This document shows positions 1 through 11,050 of a DNA stretch of 64,000 bases, in pieces. The translations under genes and the position numbers were made by a program. Under the pieces are notes generated by a model that was not told the origin of the DNA, did no database searches, and saw only the letters and a program-made list of their open reading frames with translations. The stretch is from NCBI RefSeq assembly GCF_036417845.1, contig NC_089980.1, forward strand, positions 133,264,516 through 133,328,515, written 5' to 3'. This DNA is from Apteryx mantelli. Its lineage: Eukaryota; Chordata; Aves; Apterygiformes; Apterygidae. Position 1 is the stretch's first letter. The number at the start of each line of letters is the position of its first letter.

Positions 1-156
1 ATTAAATAGGATTCTCAGGGTTCTTTCAAACTATTCTAACCACAAACTGCTAAAGAAAGAGAAGGACAAACAACAGATTTTTGTAGAAACTATAAATATC
101 TGTGTGACTACATAATCATAAAGGTTAATGATTTGATGACTTTTTTCTATCTGCAG
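1..156 (+). other. CLIC5: CLIC5 intron (3' part, partial)
   Basis: This is the end of the intron before the first CLIC5 exon in the window. It finishes with a pyrimidine-rich tract and a consensus acceptor, ttttttctatctgcag, at 141-156. The rest of the intron and the first two coding exons lie outside the window to the left. No other feature is visible. Confidence 0.85.
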
Positions 157-282
157 AAAGCCAGCTGATCTACACAATCTGGCTCCTGGGACCCACCCAC
201 CTTTCTTGACTTTTAATGGAGAAGTCAAGACAGACGTTAACAAGATTGAGGAATTCTTGGAAGAGACTCTTGCACCTCCAAA
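157..282 (+). CDS. CLIC5: CLIC5 coding exon 3 (end of thioredoxin-like domain)
   Basis: This 126-bp exon encodes about 42 residues, starting with the last base of a split codon and then [16 protein letters not shown]; it ends in LEETLAPPK. It corresponds to residues 59-100 of a 251-residue CLIC5A-type protein. CLIC proteins are GST-fold proteins that move between soluble and membrane forms. CLIC5 is linked to ezrin and actin at microvilli, hair-cell stereocilia and podocytes (family knowledge). The segment closes the N-terminal thioredoxin-like domain; HPPF holds the cis-proline position of the GST fold. The acceptor is ctgcag at 151-156 and the donor gtaaga begins at 283. The exon ends in phase 2, and its length equals that of the matching exon in other CLIC genes. 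ADLHN with H, where CLIC4 and CLIC6 carry Q, favours CLIC5. The redox or glutaredoxin-like cysteine lies upstream, outside the window. Confidence 0.93.
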
Positions 283-1630
283 GTAAGAACTTGGGATTTT
301 TTTCAGTAAATATTCCATTTCCTAGAAATGAATGATGTCCTAGAAGGAGTTCTCAAAAAGCTCTCCCTCCTACAATCTTTACTTACAGGAGTAATATTTA
401 GTTATGAAACTTGCTGGCTTCAGTGAGATGACTTCCATGTGTGAAAGTTACTTGTAGGACCAATAACTGCAGAATGTTTTCTCTGTACACATTTCAGGAT
501 GCCCTTGTATGCAGAATTAAGAAAATCAATACTAGAAAATTTTCGTAGGGGTCTGGTGTCCACATTTTACAAAAAGTGCTAAAAATAACTTGGAGTGAAT
601 GCAGAGAACTGCCACACAAAAATATCTGTGCCAGGAAAAGTGTTTTACAGTGAAAAACTTAAGGTTTCTGAGCTGCATGGTTTATCAAAAAGGTTGTGAG
701 GGGAAGTGATTACAGAGTACAAGAAACTCTGGAGGCAGAAAAGTGATCATTATTCTAGTCAAGAAATGACAAGAGCCTGTGACTGGAAGTTATAACCAAA
801 CTAATTCAGATTAGATATAAGGCACAGATTTTTCAGTATGGATGATTAACCACTGGAACGAAGTACCAAGGAAAGTGTCAGATTCGCCAGATATACCTTA
901 GTTAGTCAAACATTTTGGACTTAATACAAGGATAATGGGAAAAAATTCTTTGGCTTGTGTTTTGGACCTTAAAATCTATGAATCAATGAAAACTGGCTAG
1001 GTGCCTTATGGAGTGTTTTACCTCCAACTGAATCAGCAGCTATTGGCCACTCCTGAGGCAGGAGATCAGATATTTAAGTTTTATATACCCTGATCCAAGA
1101 CCCACTGAAATCAGTAGGAGTGATTAGTTTGTGTTGGTCTTTCAAATCAATATATTTCTTTGCACCAGATGTCTTTAAAAAACGACAATTTGGAGGCTGA
1201 AAACTTTATGTTCCACCACCTGGGTAATACTAACACTCCTTGCTGTTACATTCTGGAATACATTTTCGGAACAGGGAATTAGGCACGACTGCCATTCATA
1301 ATAGAGAGAGCTGGCTGCCAAACTACCCTGCACCTTTATTGGAAATACATGCTTCCTTCTGATTTAAGGCCACTGATCATGGTCACATAAAGCACCAGTG
1401 CAATTACCTTTGTTGTAAAGCCATCACTGTGTAACTGTCCAAACGCCCGCCTTGCCAAAGATATTATTAAGGGGGTCTGGGCAAGCAGTTGCTTTGAGAT
1501 GAATGACAATGTTAATTACAGTTTGTTGTACAGGGCTTTTTTCTTTCTTCTTGTAAATTGTATTGGTAATCATCACTACATTGCTGGTAAAAATAAGATG
1601 TTACTTTCCAAACTGTTCCCCTCTTTTCAG
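283..1630 (+). other. CLIC5: CLIC5 intron of 1.35 kb
   Basis: The donor is gtaaga at 283 and the acceptor is ctcttttcag at 1621-1630. The intron holds an old CR1 3' fragment at about 585-990 and a short palindromic-repeat remnant near 1091-1115. I see nothing coding in the remainder. Confidence 0.9.
585..990 (+). mobile_element. Ancient CR1 LINE 3' end fragment, sense
   Basis: The text reads like the 3' end of an old sauropsid CR1. It contains a match to the segment 'tagatataaggcacag' (812-827) and 'gattaaccactggaacga' (844-861), followed by a stretch ending in 'ccttaaaatctatgaatca' (967-985). That last part resembles the short tandem octamer tail typical of CR1. Many substitutions and small indels show the copy is old. 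The assignment rests on a remembered consensus; a RepeatMasker run would confirm it or move the edges. Confidence 0.7.
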
Positions 1631-1737
1631 GTATCCTAAGCTGGCTGCCAAGCACCGGGAATCAAACACTGCTGGAATAGATATCTTCTCCAAATTTTCT
1701 GCATATATAAAAAATACCAAGCAGCAGGATAATGCTG
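1631..1737 (+). CDS. CLIC5: CLIC5 coding exon 4 (start of alpha-helical domain)
   Basis: This 107-bp exon begins with the g that completes the lysine codon of the previous exon, then reads [15 protein letters not shown] and runs to KNTKQQDNA. It covers roughly residues 101-135 of CLIC5A, the linker and first helix of the all-alpha GST C-terminal domain. The acceptor is tcttttcag and the donor is gtaagt at 1738. The exon ends in phase 1, which fits the next exon exactly. [12 protein letters not shown] is the strongest paralogue marker here: as I recall them, CLIC4 and CLIC6 have a proline where this protein has R, and differ just before it. A longer open frame reading through the intron acceptor (from 1563) is not meaningful. 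Confidence 0.94.
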
Positions 1738-2704
1738 GTAAGTAGGATCATTACAAAATGTGCCAGGGTGTTTGTGTGCTTAGAAGTTGAATAATTTTGC
1801 CATTCTTTAATCATTTTATTGTGAACTGTCTTCAAATGACATCAGTCACTGCTGCTGATCAATTTGGGATGGTGAGTTCAGTGGGCTTAATTCACATGTC
1901 CATAGTCTAATTAACTACATCTGCACTAGTAAATAAAACAGGCCACAGACTGTTCAGTAGTCCATGCCATGACATGGCTCCTGTCCATACAGCTAAACTT
2001 CCTCACCAGAACAGAGTCTCATACTGCTTACTAGAAATGGGTAATTGCCCACGCTACCTGCTGTACTCAGCCCAGGCAGGCACTGTTTAGAGGAGTGCTA
2101 GCTGACCAGACCCAAAACTGTGCTAGGGACAGCACTAACAGTTTAGCAGTGAATGGCTGTGCCAAAGGAGCCTATGTCCTGATGCTGTGTAATTTGTTAG
2201 ATATAGCCATTGACAGCAGAATCTTACCCTAGTTATTTCTCATGATTATTTTAAGCTGGTATAGCTAATTTGCTCATGTAAACCAAGTTATAGCAAAACA
2301 TTAAACAGAAAGTAATTAAATGGAAGAAGCGATTTATTCTTGCTTTAGGAAATGTAATTGCACTCTGTAAACTCCAGACTTTCTCTTACATGGTTATGCG
2401 TCAAAACAAATAACCCCTCTAGAACCTGCGTGATATGCATGTTTACAGGCATACACTACCTTCTAAATGAAATTGCTTTTCTTCTCCACATTCCTCTTCT
2501 CCACATTTGCCTCAGAGGGATAAAACTTCAGCTAGTCTAAGCCACTGTTGCTTCATGAAGGCTAATGGATTTACGCTGCCATATTCCTTGAGATGATCTA
2601 GTAGAATATTTGCAGTTTTTCACTGATATACATCTTACCTTGTATTACTAGTTTTCACAGGCAGAGACATAAGGTATGTTAAATACCATGCATTCACATC
2701 AGTT

Positions 2705-2805
2705 ATTTTAGAGAAAAGTAGATTTTTCAGGTTCCAGCTCTGCCACAGATTTCATTTGTGCAATTGTATTTCATTGCCTGGGGCTGACCATAAGATGAGA
2801 ATGGG
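2705..2805 (+). repeat. MIR-like SINE remnant, sense
   Basis: The string 'ccagctctgccacagattt' (2733-2751) is the familiar core of the MIR family. It is followed after a degraded stretch by 'aagatgagaatgggtaaat', which resembles the MIR tail 'tctgtaaaatggggat'. The left part of the element is not recognisable. The call rests on pattern memory. Confidence 0.5.
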
Positions 2806-3453
2806 TAAATGATGATTTATGTCAGATAAAAATCTGCTCCTTGATATTTTTGTGTCATAAACACAAGGAAATTATAGTGCTTCACTTCTCAGGGATCCTA
2901 AAAGGTTAATTTTTGCCTAATACTGATGGGATGCTCAGCTAACCTCTGTAGGAAAGCTTGTAAAAAGAAACTAAATCAAGAGTGTTAGATTAAATAACTG
3001 TTACAGTGAAAATAAAATATCTTGGCTATTTACAAGGAATTTTTATAGTCTGCTGCACAACTGTAAATCTTAGATTCAACTGTGATTCTAAAACTGTCGT
3101 GGGTATGTGTCTGCCATGCATAATCCCAATGTATTGTTCCTCAGTGACTGTGCAACATGCAAATCCCTGGACACATAAGGGTTGGCAGGTCCTGCCAGTA
3201 ATAAATGGTCATCCTAGGTGTATCTGCACCTGGCTATAGGCAGAGCTGGAATTCAAGGTCAGTTGTCTGCTATTATAAGATAAAGAATCTAACCCAGCAA
3301 AGTGCTCATGATTAGGTCTCTACATTTTTACTAGCTCCAGTATGAATAATGGGAGCTATCTCTAGCTCTGTCTGACAAACTTTTGTTTTAGGTACTCTTG
3401 CAAATAAAAGGAAAATCCTTCTCAATGGCAATAGAGCATACCAAGGTTATAGG

Positions 3454-3467
3454 AAAAAAAAAAAAAA
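3454..3467 (+). repeat. Poly(A) tract, A14
   Basis: A run of 14 A lies in the large CLIC5 intron. It could be the tail of a degraded retroposon, but no body is recognisable upstream. Confidence 0.9.
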
Positions 3468-6400
3468 GATATTAAGCTGCAGGAGAGCAACAAGCTTTGT
3501 TCCATCCAAACTTCCTCACTCTGTTTTCCTTAGATAGTTCATGCTGTTGTGATATCCAGACACTCTGCAATCTGAACATACTGATACTCAGCTTTCCCCT
3601 TTGAAGAAGGGAAATGCTTTTAGCTTAATTTTTTACAGCTGGAACGCTGAAATGCAAGAAGAATAAAGTAGAGACTATCAGCATACGTGCAGTACCTACA
3701 TGTTCTCTATATCAACAGAGCAAATTACCTGAGGACTTCTGAGTACCTGGGACTATGAGTGTAGACTTGCAGCACGCAGGAAGTACACCGCCATATCAGT
3801 AGAGTAATTGGCCTTCAGTTTTCAAGGGCTAAGCAAGAATTGTTTCCCTTATCCCAGCCTGACATTTTACCCACTACAGTATCCTTTCCAATTCACCTGA
3901 ACCCACAGAAGTTATTCTGAATGCTGATTTGGATGACTTTGTAAAAGCAATTTACTGGCAGATAACAAGTTAATTTAAAGGTAGTTGTGTCAGATTCCTG
4001 TAGCAGTGAAAAGACGATGTTCAAAAAGGAAAGGAAAGGACAGCATGACTGTATTCACATTTCCAAACAGGTCTATTTCTTTCTGATTGGTATTTTTAGA
4101 AATTGCAGCAGCAATAAAAAAGGGCTCTGGGGTCTAGCCCTGATCATGCCGTTTTGGAACAGGTTCTAATGGCTCGTTCTCCCTGTATAAGAGCAGAAGT
4201 AATTATATATAGTTCTGTAGTAATAGAAAGCACTTTATAAATAAATATAATTACCACTAAGGAGAATGTCCCTTTCCCTATCTCCATGTGAGTAGGTAAG
4301 ATGCAAAAAGAACTGAGTGTTCCTCATGGCCATGTTATGCATTTCCTATACACAGCAGCTTTCAGCTCTCATAAATTCCAATGTTTTACCAAAATTAGAA
4401 ATGAAGAATAATTAAAATGTATAATCCTCATGAATTTATGTATAAATCATCATATATTGTCTCCTATCTACAACTGACTCAATTCTTAGGTTAAGGAAGA
4501 AAGCCACACCAGTGACTGGGATATCAGTTGCACATGATCAGAATACACAAATAGAAAAACACATATTAAAAACACCAAAACAGAACAGCCAGCCCAGAGC
4601 ATTATATCAAATATAATGTTGTGTTAATTTCTTTTGGCTTAGAATAGGCCAGCATTGAATCCCAAGTAGCCTAAATCACCAGCTATCAGATTGTTTATAT
4701 TATATTCCCTTAACTTGAAAGTCAGGGGGTAAATTCGTTAATGTGTGGGAAATCAGTCTATGAATTTATAACATCAGCCTATCTCCAGCTGTGAGATGTG
4801 TGGGTTAGATGGACTATACGTGATCATTCTTCGTAGCATACTGGTTTAGCCGAGATCGTGAGGTCTACGAAACTTGAGCTCTCCCTACAGCCTGTGGCTA
4901 TTCAATTTTTGCTGAAAAGTTGGATTAAGTGGTTGAGATTATTAATGAGATTTATGCTGTATGAGGATACTGGACGTGAGAATTAATGAGAACCTAATGT
5001 ATGCTGAAGATAAGTCAAAGCTGGTGTTTCACCTAATGGGGCTGATGGTTAGAGTCATGCAACAATTTGAAACTTCAAGTGATGCCATCTTTGTGGAGGC
5101 TATTTCATTGAAATGTTTCCTGTCCTCAGAGAGGTGGTGAGAAGCCACTGATAACAGAGCCTGTAGCTTTAAAGAATCTCAATGATTTTTTTTCCCAAAA
5201 GTGGGAAAAATGTTACTGAAGAAAACAATACTTGTAATTTCTTGGGCTGCTGTCTGTCTCGCTTCTTGCATGTAAAATGGACACAATGATACATACGTCT
5301 ATTTGTTTCTAAGAGTGTGATACCCTCTGCTGGCAAATATGTGAATATATAAAGCAATACGCTTTACGATCAAAGCTGAAACATCCCTTTAACAAAACAG
5401 GTTTCCTTCTGTCAACACAGTTTTCTGTTACAAATGCAGCATTGTCAAAAGAGAAGTGTTTCACAGTAACCTATTGATTTTGACAAAGTTTTCATGGAAA
5501 AATCTGTATTTTTTCTGGATGAGTTAAAATTACTTAGAAGTGAAATGCTTTAACTTTGCAGAGAAAAACAGTACTTTTTTCTGGATTCATGCAGTACTTC
5601 ATTAGCCACATGCCATTATGTTTTATGCCTGGCACAGAAGCAGGTGATAACCTTCTTGTGCAAGTCTGCATGGCAATATGTTATTGATCATGATTCATTT
5701 GCTCACCAAAGGTATTTGGCATCTAGCCTGTCCTTCTTTAATAGTTCCCTGAATTTCGGATTCTTTTTTTCCATCTTTGTTTTGCTAACTTTTCTGTCTT
5801 ATAATATAAAAACGTTGAAAGGTTTGGAACAGGCTGGCTAGGGCTGTAAGCCCAGAAGCAAACATACTCATGCCATATCAAAGTTCCACTACTTTTAAGC
5901 TTCTTGAAAGGGAAGGAATTGATTCCAGATTCTCAGGATGTGGCAAGCTGTGTTTAAAGAAAGTGTGTGCGTTTATTATTTCAAGTCAGTTCAATTACAA
6001 CGGGCTTGATTCCTTCCACCCCCCATGTCACTCGATAATTTTATAACAGGCTTCTCTGAAGGAGTGGTCTTCTCATCACAGTCATAGTTCCTTGTCTTGC
6101 TTAGATAGTGCAGCTAGGTTATTCAGTCCTCCAACCATTATCACTAGACTCCACCGCCGTACTTGAAATTAGAAGTGTTAATTCACCTCATGGCTGATAC
6201 AAGAACAGGAGTCCTTGGAAGAATTCAGTGATAGTAGTCTTAAAAATGATTTTCTGGATGCTCTTGCTTAGGTTTAAATTGCTTAAGTTTTCACAATTAG
6301 TTTGAAAGTTTTTGGTTGTTTAATGATTGTTTTATATCGAGACTGAGACCTTGTCTGAACAGAGGAAAGGAAATCAGGACCTTGTGAGAGTTTACTTTGA

Positions 6401-8477
6401 TTCTTCTTGTTGATGTTGAGCAAATCACTCAGGCTCTGTACAGTAACCAGGGTAGTAACAATTTATCTATTCATTCAAGAAGGATGAAATTTAATTAATT
6501 GGAATACTGTGTACATATTCTGTATTATGATTATTATTTTTTCTTGCATGCCTGTATACTGCAAATGAAGGGGACAGCCTATAGTAACCACCCATTAACA
6601 GTTCCTCCTAAAATTGTAAGTTCTTTGGCTCATAGAATGAGCCCTTTGATTTCATTTATGAGTTTAAAAAGTTGTTCTTGAATTGAGTTCTTAGGGGGCA
6701 CTAGCTCCAGTGTGGGTGGGCGCATTCATTAGTGGTACGGAAGGATATTTTACTGTGCTGCTCTTCAGAAGGCTCTGAGCTGGGAGACCACCAACATGAT
6801 TTCATTCATTGGAATTTCCAGCCGTCTGACCAGAGGATTCCACTTGTCTGGTTTGGATTTACATCAAGGAGCCAAAAATAAAAGAACATTTAAATCATTA
6901 ATTTACATGTGATTAAATACTGTTCACCTTCTTCAGTAGCTGCATCACACTTTGTGGTTAAGCATGTGAGGTGGGAAATGCCTCTCTTTATGTGCTGTGT
7001 GTGTAGTTATATAAGAGATATGCACACACAGATACAGGTCTTGAATCTTAAGCTGACCTACATCAGTTTTATGCTGCTTTAAATTCACTGAGTTCATGGA
7101 GCTGTTCCGGCTGAGAGAGTCAGACCCGCTGTATAGGCACGTGCACAGTCTGGACGGTGTGCTCTGATCCTTTCTAGAAGCCATCACAGATCTCCTTAAA
7201 TAAGCGGAAAAACACCTCAGTTCACTTCAAAAACCTATGTAGAATACTTACAATAATAATGGCTCTGTGGTGCAGATCCTTCCTAGACCTGAGCCTTTGC
7301 ATGTAGCGAGGGCAGGAGGCTTCTTGATGCTGTGGGTCAGCCTGTGTCGTCCTGACAAGCGTGGTCTAGTCTACCCTACAGAAGCAGATAGGCACAGGGG
7401 AGCAAAACACCTTTCCCTAAGGCACCTCCGCCCTTTGGTAGAGCCATAAGTTTTCCTACACCATGATGATTTTAAGTTTTCTCTGTCATGCAACCAAGAA
7501 AGACTAGAAATAGATTTTAAAATCATTTTAGAGAAAAAGACGTACTTTATGATGGGCTTTCTAGCTATGGATTGTTTCAGGATGACGGATCTTTAACTGT
7601 GGCATTCTGAAGCACAAAAAGAGCTATTTCAGAGCATTTTAAACAAGTTTTTATGGCTCCATCTGAGCTGAACACTGTTGGGCTCGCGGTAACTAAAGTG
7701 CCTGGCAGCATTACAAAACCAGTCGTAATATAAAAAATACCCACTCTTTAAAACATATGTAAAATAGCTTTTCTGCAACATTTGTGGCCCATAAAATACC
7801 AAATACATGTTGGTGAGTGTGATATAAAGTTTTATTGCCATTCATTTGGGATGACCCATATAACTCACTCATGATATGTTAATAAAACTGTTCTCCGCAC
7901 TGTCTCTTTATAAAAACACTCATATAAAGACCCCTGAAATAGTGCTGAGAGCTATGTGCTAACTTGTTAAGTAATGTGATATTTCATTTATCATCCATCC
8001 TAGAGCACTTTATCTTTTTTCTGCCCCCTAATGAAAGTCTGGTTCTGAAATGCTCAGAAACTTCAGTTTACAAAATAGTTTTGCTTGAGAATAATTTTTT
8101 GAAAATTTTTCTCAAAATTATGGTGACAGGAGGCCTAGCACAGTCAATATTCTGTCTGGTACCAGTGACAGGTTTAAGGACCAATATCTTCTGACCTGCC
8201 AAAACTAAGAACTGAAATTTATGCCATTAGAAGGAGGAGGTTTTCAGTTTTCTAAAATGATAACAAACCATAATCTTAGCCTTGGAAGTATGTACGTTAC
8301 TAGGGAAAGTTTCTGAAAGTTTTATCATTTAGAGGTTTTTTCCTCCCTCTGAGACCTTTTAACTTTAAATTACTAAGGAAGGTATGTAGCTGTCCTGATG
8401 GAAATAGGTGAAAAATACTATTTAAGAACAAAACAAAAACAGAACTGAAACTCCCAGTAAATCCATATGTGCTCAGA

Positions 8478-8620
8478 CTGTAAGCTCTCCAAGCAGTGAT
8501 CTCTGTCTTTGTGTATCCACCATTTAGAGCAACGGGGTGCAGGTCCCGATTAGCACTCTTAGATGCAGCCACTCTGGGAACAGTAAATATTTACTACTAA
8601 TGTATTAGCAGACATAATTT
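8478..8620 (+). repeat. MIR/L2-type 3' tail remnant
   Basis: 'cagactgtaagctctccaag' starts near 8476 and is followed by a 'gatctctgtctttgtgt' stretch and a degraded 'cagcgcctagcacaatgggg'-like block. This matches the widely dispersed amniote tail 'gattgtaagctctttggggcagggact'. A second copy of the same pattern lies at about 33523-33662. The copy is old and carries many mismatches. Confidence 0.55.
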
Positions 8621-8672
8621 TCTTATAAATTTATGTATTCCTATTTTTTAGCTTTGAAACCATTGCATACCA

Positions 8673-8741
8673 TGGAGAGAGAGAACGAAAGAATATATGT
8701 ATGTTTGTGTGTGTGGATGTATATGTATGAGAGAGAGAGTA
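8673..8741 (+). repeat. Low-complexity GA / TATG-rich tract
   Basis: Short gaga runs flank a tgtgtgtg / tatgtatg stretch and a second gagagagag run (about 8676-8741). It is imperfect simple sequence in an intron, with no further role visible. Confidence 0.8.
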
Positions 8742-8939
8742 TGCGAAGCCCTAAAAAACAGCTGAATATATATCTTGAAGTCAGTGAGGTTCACTATATG
8801 CTTAAATTAAGACATGTTCTTAAGACCTTTGCAGAATCAGGGCCTATAAGCACAGTCTAAGCCTAGACTGAAAGACATGCAATAGGAACGGTAGCTGGCA
8901 GACGCTTTTTTTAAGAAGGAATTATTTCCCCTGTGTGTT

Positions 8940-9130
8940 TGAATATTCCTCCAAGTGCTGCTGGCTTAACTGGGATGCTTTGTTCTGTTTCCCAGCCGAG
9001 CTCCCTTGCTTGCACACAGGAGCAGTAGCACAGCTGGAAATGGATTAGAGCAATCTGGCGGCAGCGGTCCTGGGAGGAATTAAGCGCCTTGCTGCTGGAA
9101 TGGGAGGCCTAAATTACATTATTATTTAGA
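8940..9130. promoter_or_regulatory. Possible intronic conserved non-coding element
   Basis: The text here is compact, lacks repeat decay and carries several homeodomain-type words: ggattaga near 9043, aattaagcgcc near 9078 and taaattacattattattta near 9111. It stands out from the degraded surroundings. This is only an inference from texture; no alignment was possible. Conservation in a multi-bird alignment would support it, and neutral divergence would refute it. Confidence 0.25.
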
Positions 9131-9389
9131 ATTCAGTTTTAACTTCATTGCTCTACCGTTCGCACTGGTGCGTAACTCCACTTATTTCAGTATTCTTGGT
9201 GCATCTTAAATATATTCCCCTCAGCAAGGATTTAGATGAAATTATGTCCTTACTCAGTAAAGTGTCCAAATCTTATATGAGCAAATGCCTAGATTTAAAC
9301 ACCCAGCTAGTTTTTTTCCCCCAAGAGAATTGTTCACAGGCTTATATTTAGCAATGGTAGAACAAGATATCACATGATAGAGAACCCAG

Positions 9390-9469
9390 TGACTGGCTCC
9401 TGATTTCACTGAAGTCAGTTTGCAAAACTGTTAGTGACTTCAAAGGGAAAAGAACTGGCCCAGAATCCT
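9390..9469. repeat. Imperfect palindromic repeat (ggcccag / ctgactt type)
   Basis: Two arms face each other. The left has 'ctcctgatttcactgaagtc' and the right has 'gacttcaaagggaaaa' followed by 'ctggcccagaatcc'. The same arm vocabulary recurs elsewhere in this window (16582-16652, 16865-16953, 20697-20764 and 61346-61410). This suggests a dispersed, MITE-like family. The family name is not known to me. Confidence 0.6.
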
Positions 9470-9704
9470 TTTTTCCCCAAACATATTTTTTGTTTTATGC
9501 ATGCAAATGTTCTTCATAAAATAACTGGGAAAAGAAGAATGAAACATAACTGAAAATCAATGTTGCTAATTTTCTTTATTAGACCAGATCTTAAATACTT
9601 GACCTTTATCTTAAAAGCGGTGCTGGTAATAAGGTGACTAAATGAGACCCGGAGATGTAATTCTTTTCTGAATATCTGGATTCTTCTGACTGCAGAAAAA
9701 GTTT

Positions 9705-9850
9705 CAGAATTTCACAGTGTCTGAGGCTAGAGAGACCTTTGGGTTATTTATTATATGTCCTGCATATGACAGCCCAAGCAATTTTGCACATTGAGCACAT
9801 ATATTTTAGTATTTCAGTCCTTTAGCTGAAATACTATGCCTGTAAATAAA
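9705..9850 (-). mobile_element. Ancient CR1 LINE 3' end fragment, antisense
   Basis: 'tttcacagtgtctgaggcta' followed by 'gagacctttgggttattta' and 'atgtcctgcatatgacagcc' follows the complement of an old CR1 3' end, in which the usual words are 'aaggccagaagggacc...catctagtctgacctcctg'. It appears to be the same old subfamily as the copy at 585-990, in the opposite orientation. Confidence 0.55.
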
Positions 9851-10449
9851 ATAATAAATACCTATAGCCTCAGCTATAAGCTGTTGTGTGTCACAGGCAG
9901 AGATCAGGAGAAACGAATTGTCTTTGGTGCACAATGCCCTTGTAAGAGGAGGAATTTACTGGATGAGAGATGCGCAGATGATTGTAGTAGCTGGTCCATA
10001 TTCTGCACTGAAGGGAAAGGTGAATCCCTGCTGATTCAGGCAGTCAGATCTGAAAGAAAATTCTTTCCTGGGCCTTAATCTGGAATCAGGATGACTCTGA
10101 ACATGTGAGGAGGCATCTACTCGCCAAGACTTTCTGCACCACTCCAAGGCAATGATCCACCCAGCAGAAAGTCCAGCTGTTCCCATTTCTGGCAGAGAAT
10201 GACCAGATGGTCATGGATAAACCCTATAACACGTCTGATTAATTGTATATTGGGAGGAAAGGTTTGGTTGTCTTTGCAAATGTCTCAAGTCTCGAAGCAG
10301 ATCTAATTATGATCATTATCTTAATGGCTCGTAGCAAACAGGCATTGAGGGCAGTACAGGCGATCCACCTCTGTCCTTGTTCAAGACATAAAAGATGATA
10401 TTAGAGATTCATAAGTGCCTAGGCCATGACCTACCTGTGTGACTCTATC

Positions 10450-11005
10450 CCTGTCCACCCCAGTGGTAGCATTTCTCCCAGAACTGTGTTAAAACTTGCC
10501 TTGCCTTCATCTCTTCATAAACACCTCAGGAAGTTAATCGACCTCCCCTCCATCCTTGTTTGTCGCTTAAACTGTTCATTGCTTTAACAATGAGGAAACA
10601 GACTGATTTCAAACTTGAATTTGTCCAGCTTCCAACTATTAGACCTTTTCATGCCTTGTCTGCAAGGCTGGAGGACTCCCTCGTGCTTATCAGCTATTTT
10701 TTCCTGGGCGAGTAGCTGACACATCAGCCTCTCAACCTTCTCTGAGATGCTGAATAAATAGGCTCTTCAAACCTGATATTTTGAGGCTTGTTTTCCAGTC
10801 CTTGAGCACTATTATTGTTCTCCTTTGACCTCTCTCTGGAATTTCCAAAGCCTTCTTTAACTGGGGACACCAGAACTGGGAAGAATGTGTTTTATATTTG
10901 TTGCAACAGGGCTGTTGCAACAGAGGGAAAATGACCTCCCTACTGCTACTTGAAATTTTTTTATACATTCAAACATAATTATAAGTCTTTTTGCTACTTC
11001 TTCTC
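10450..11005 (-). mobile_element. Ancient CR1 LINE fragment, antisense
   Basis: The plus strand reads as the complement of a CR1 3' region. 'ttgtccagcttccaacta' lies near 10621, 'ccttgagcactattattgtt' near 10800, 'ggacaccagaactggga' near 10864, and 'atgacctccctactgct' near 10930. These words occur in that order in old sauropsid CR1 copies. A short duplication of gttgcaacag (10900-10909 and 10914-10923) lies inside. Its right edge abuts the perfect palindrome at 11026-11050. Confidence 0.7.
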
Positions 11006-11025
11006 TCAGAGATCTTAAGTTGAGG

Positions 11026-11050
11026 CATAATCATGATGATCATGATTATG
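11026..11050. repeat. Perfect 25-bp palindrome
   Basis: The 12-base arm cataatcatgat is followed by a single g and then its exact reverse complement atcatgattatg. The spacer is one base, so the site could extrude as a short cruciform. No function is evident. Confidence 0.95.
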
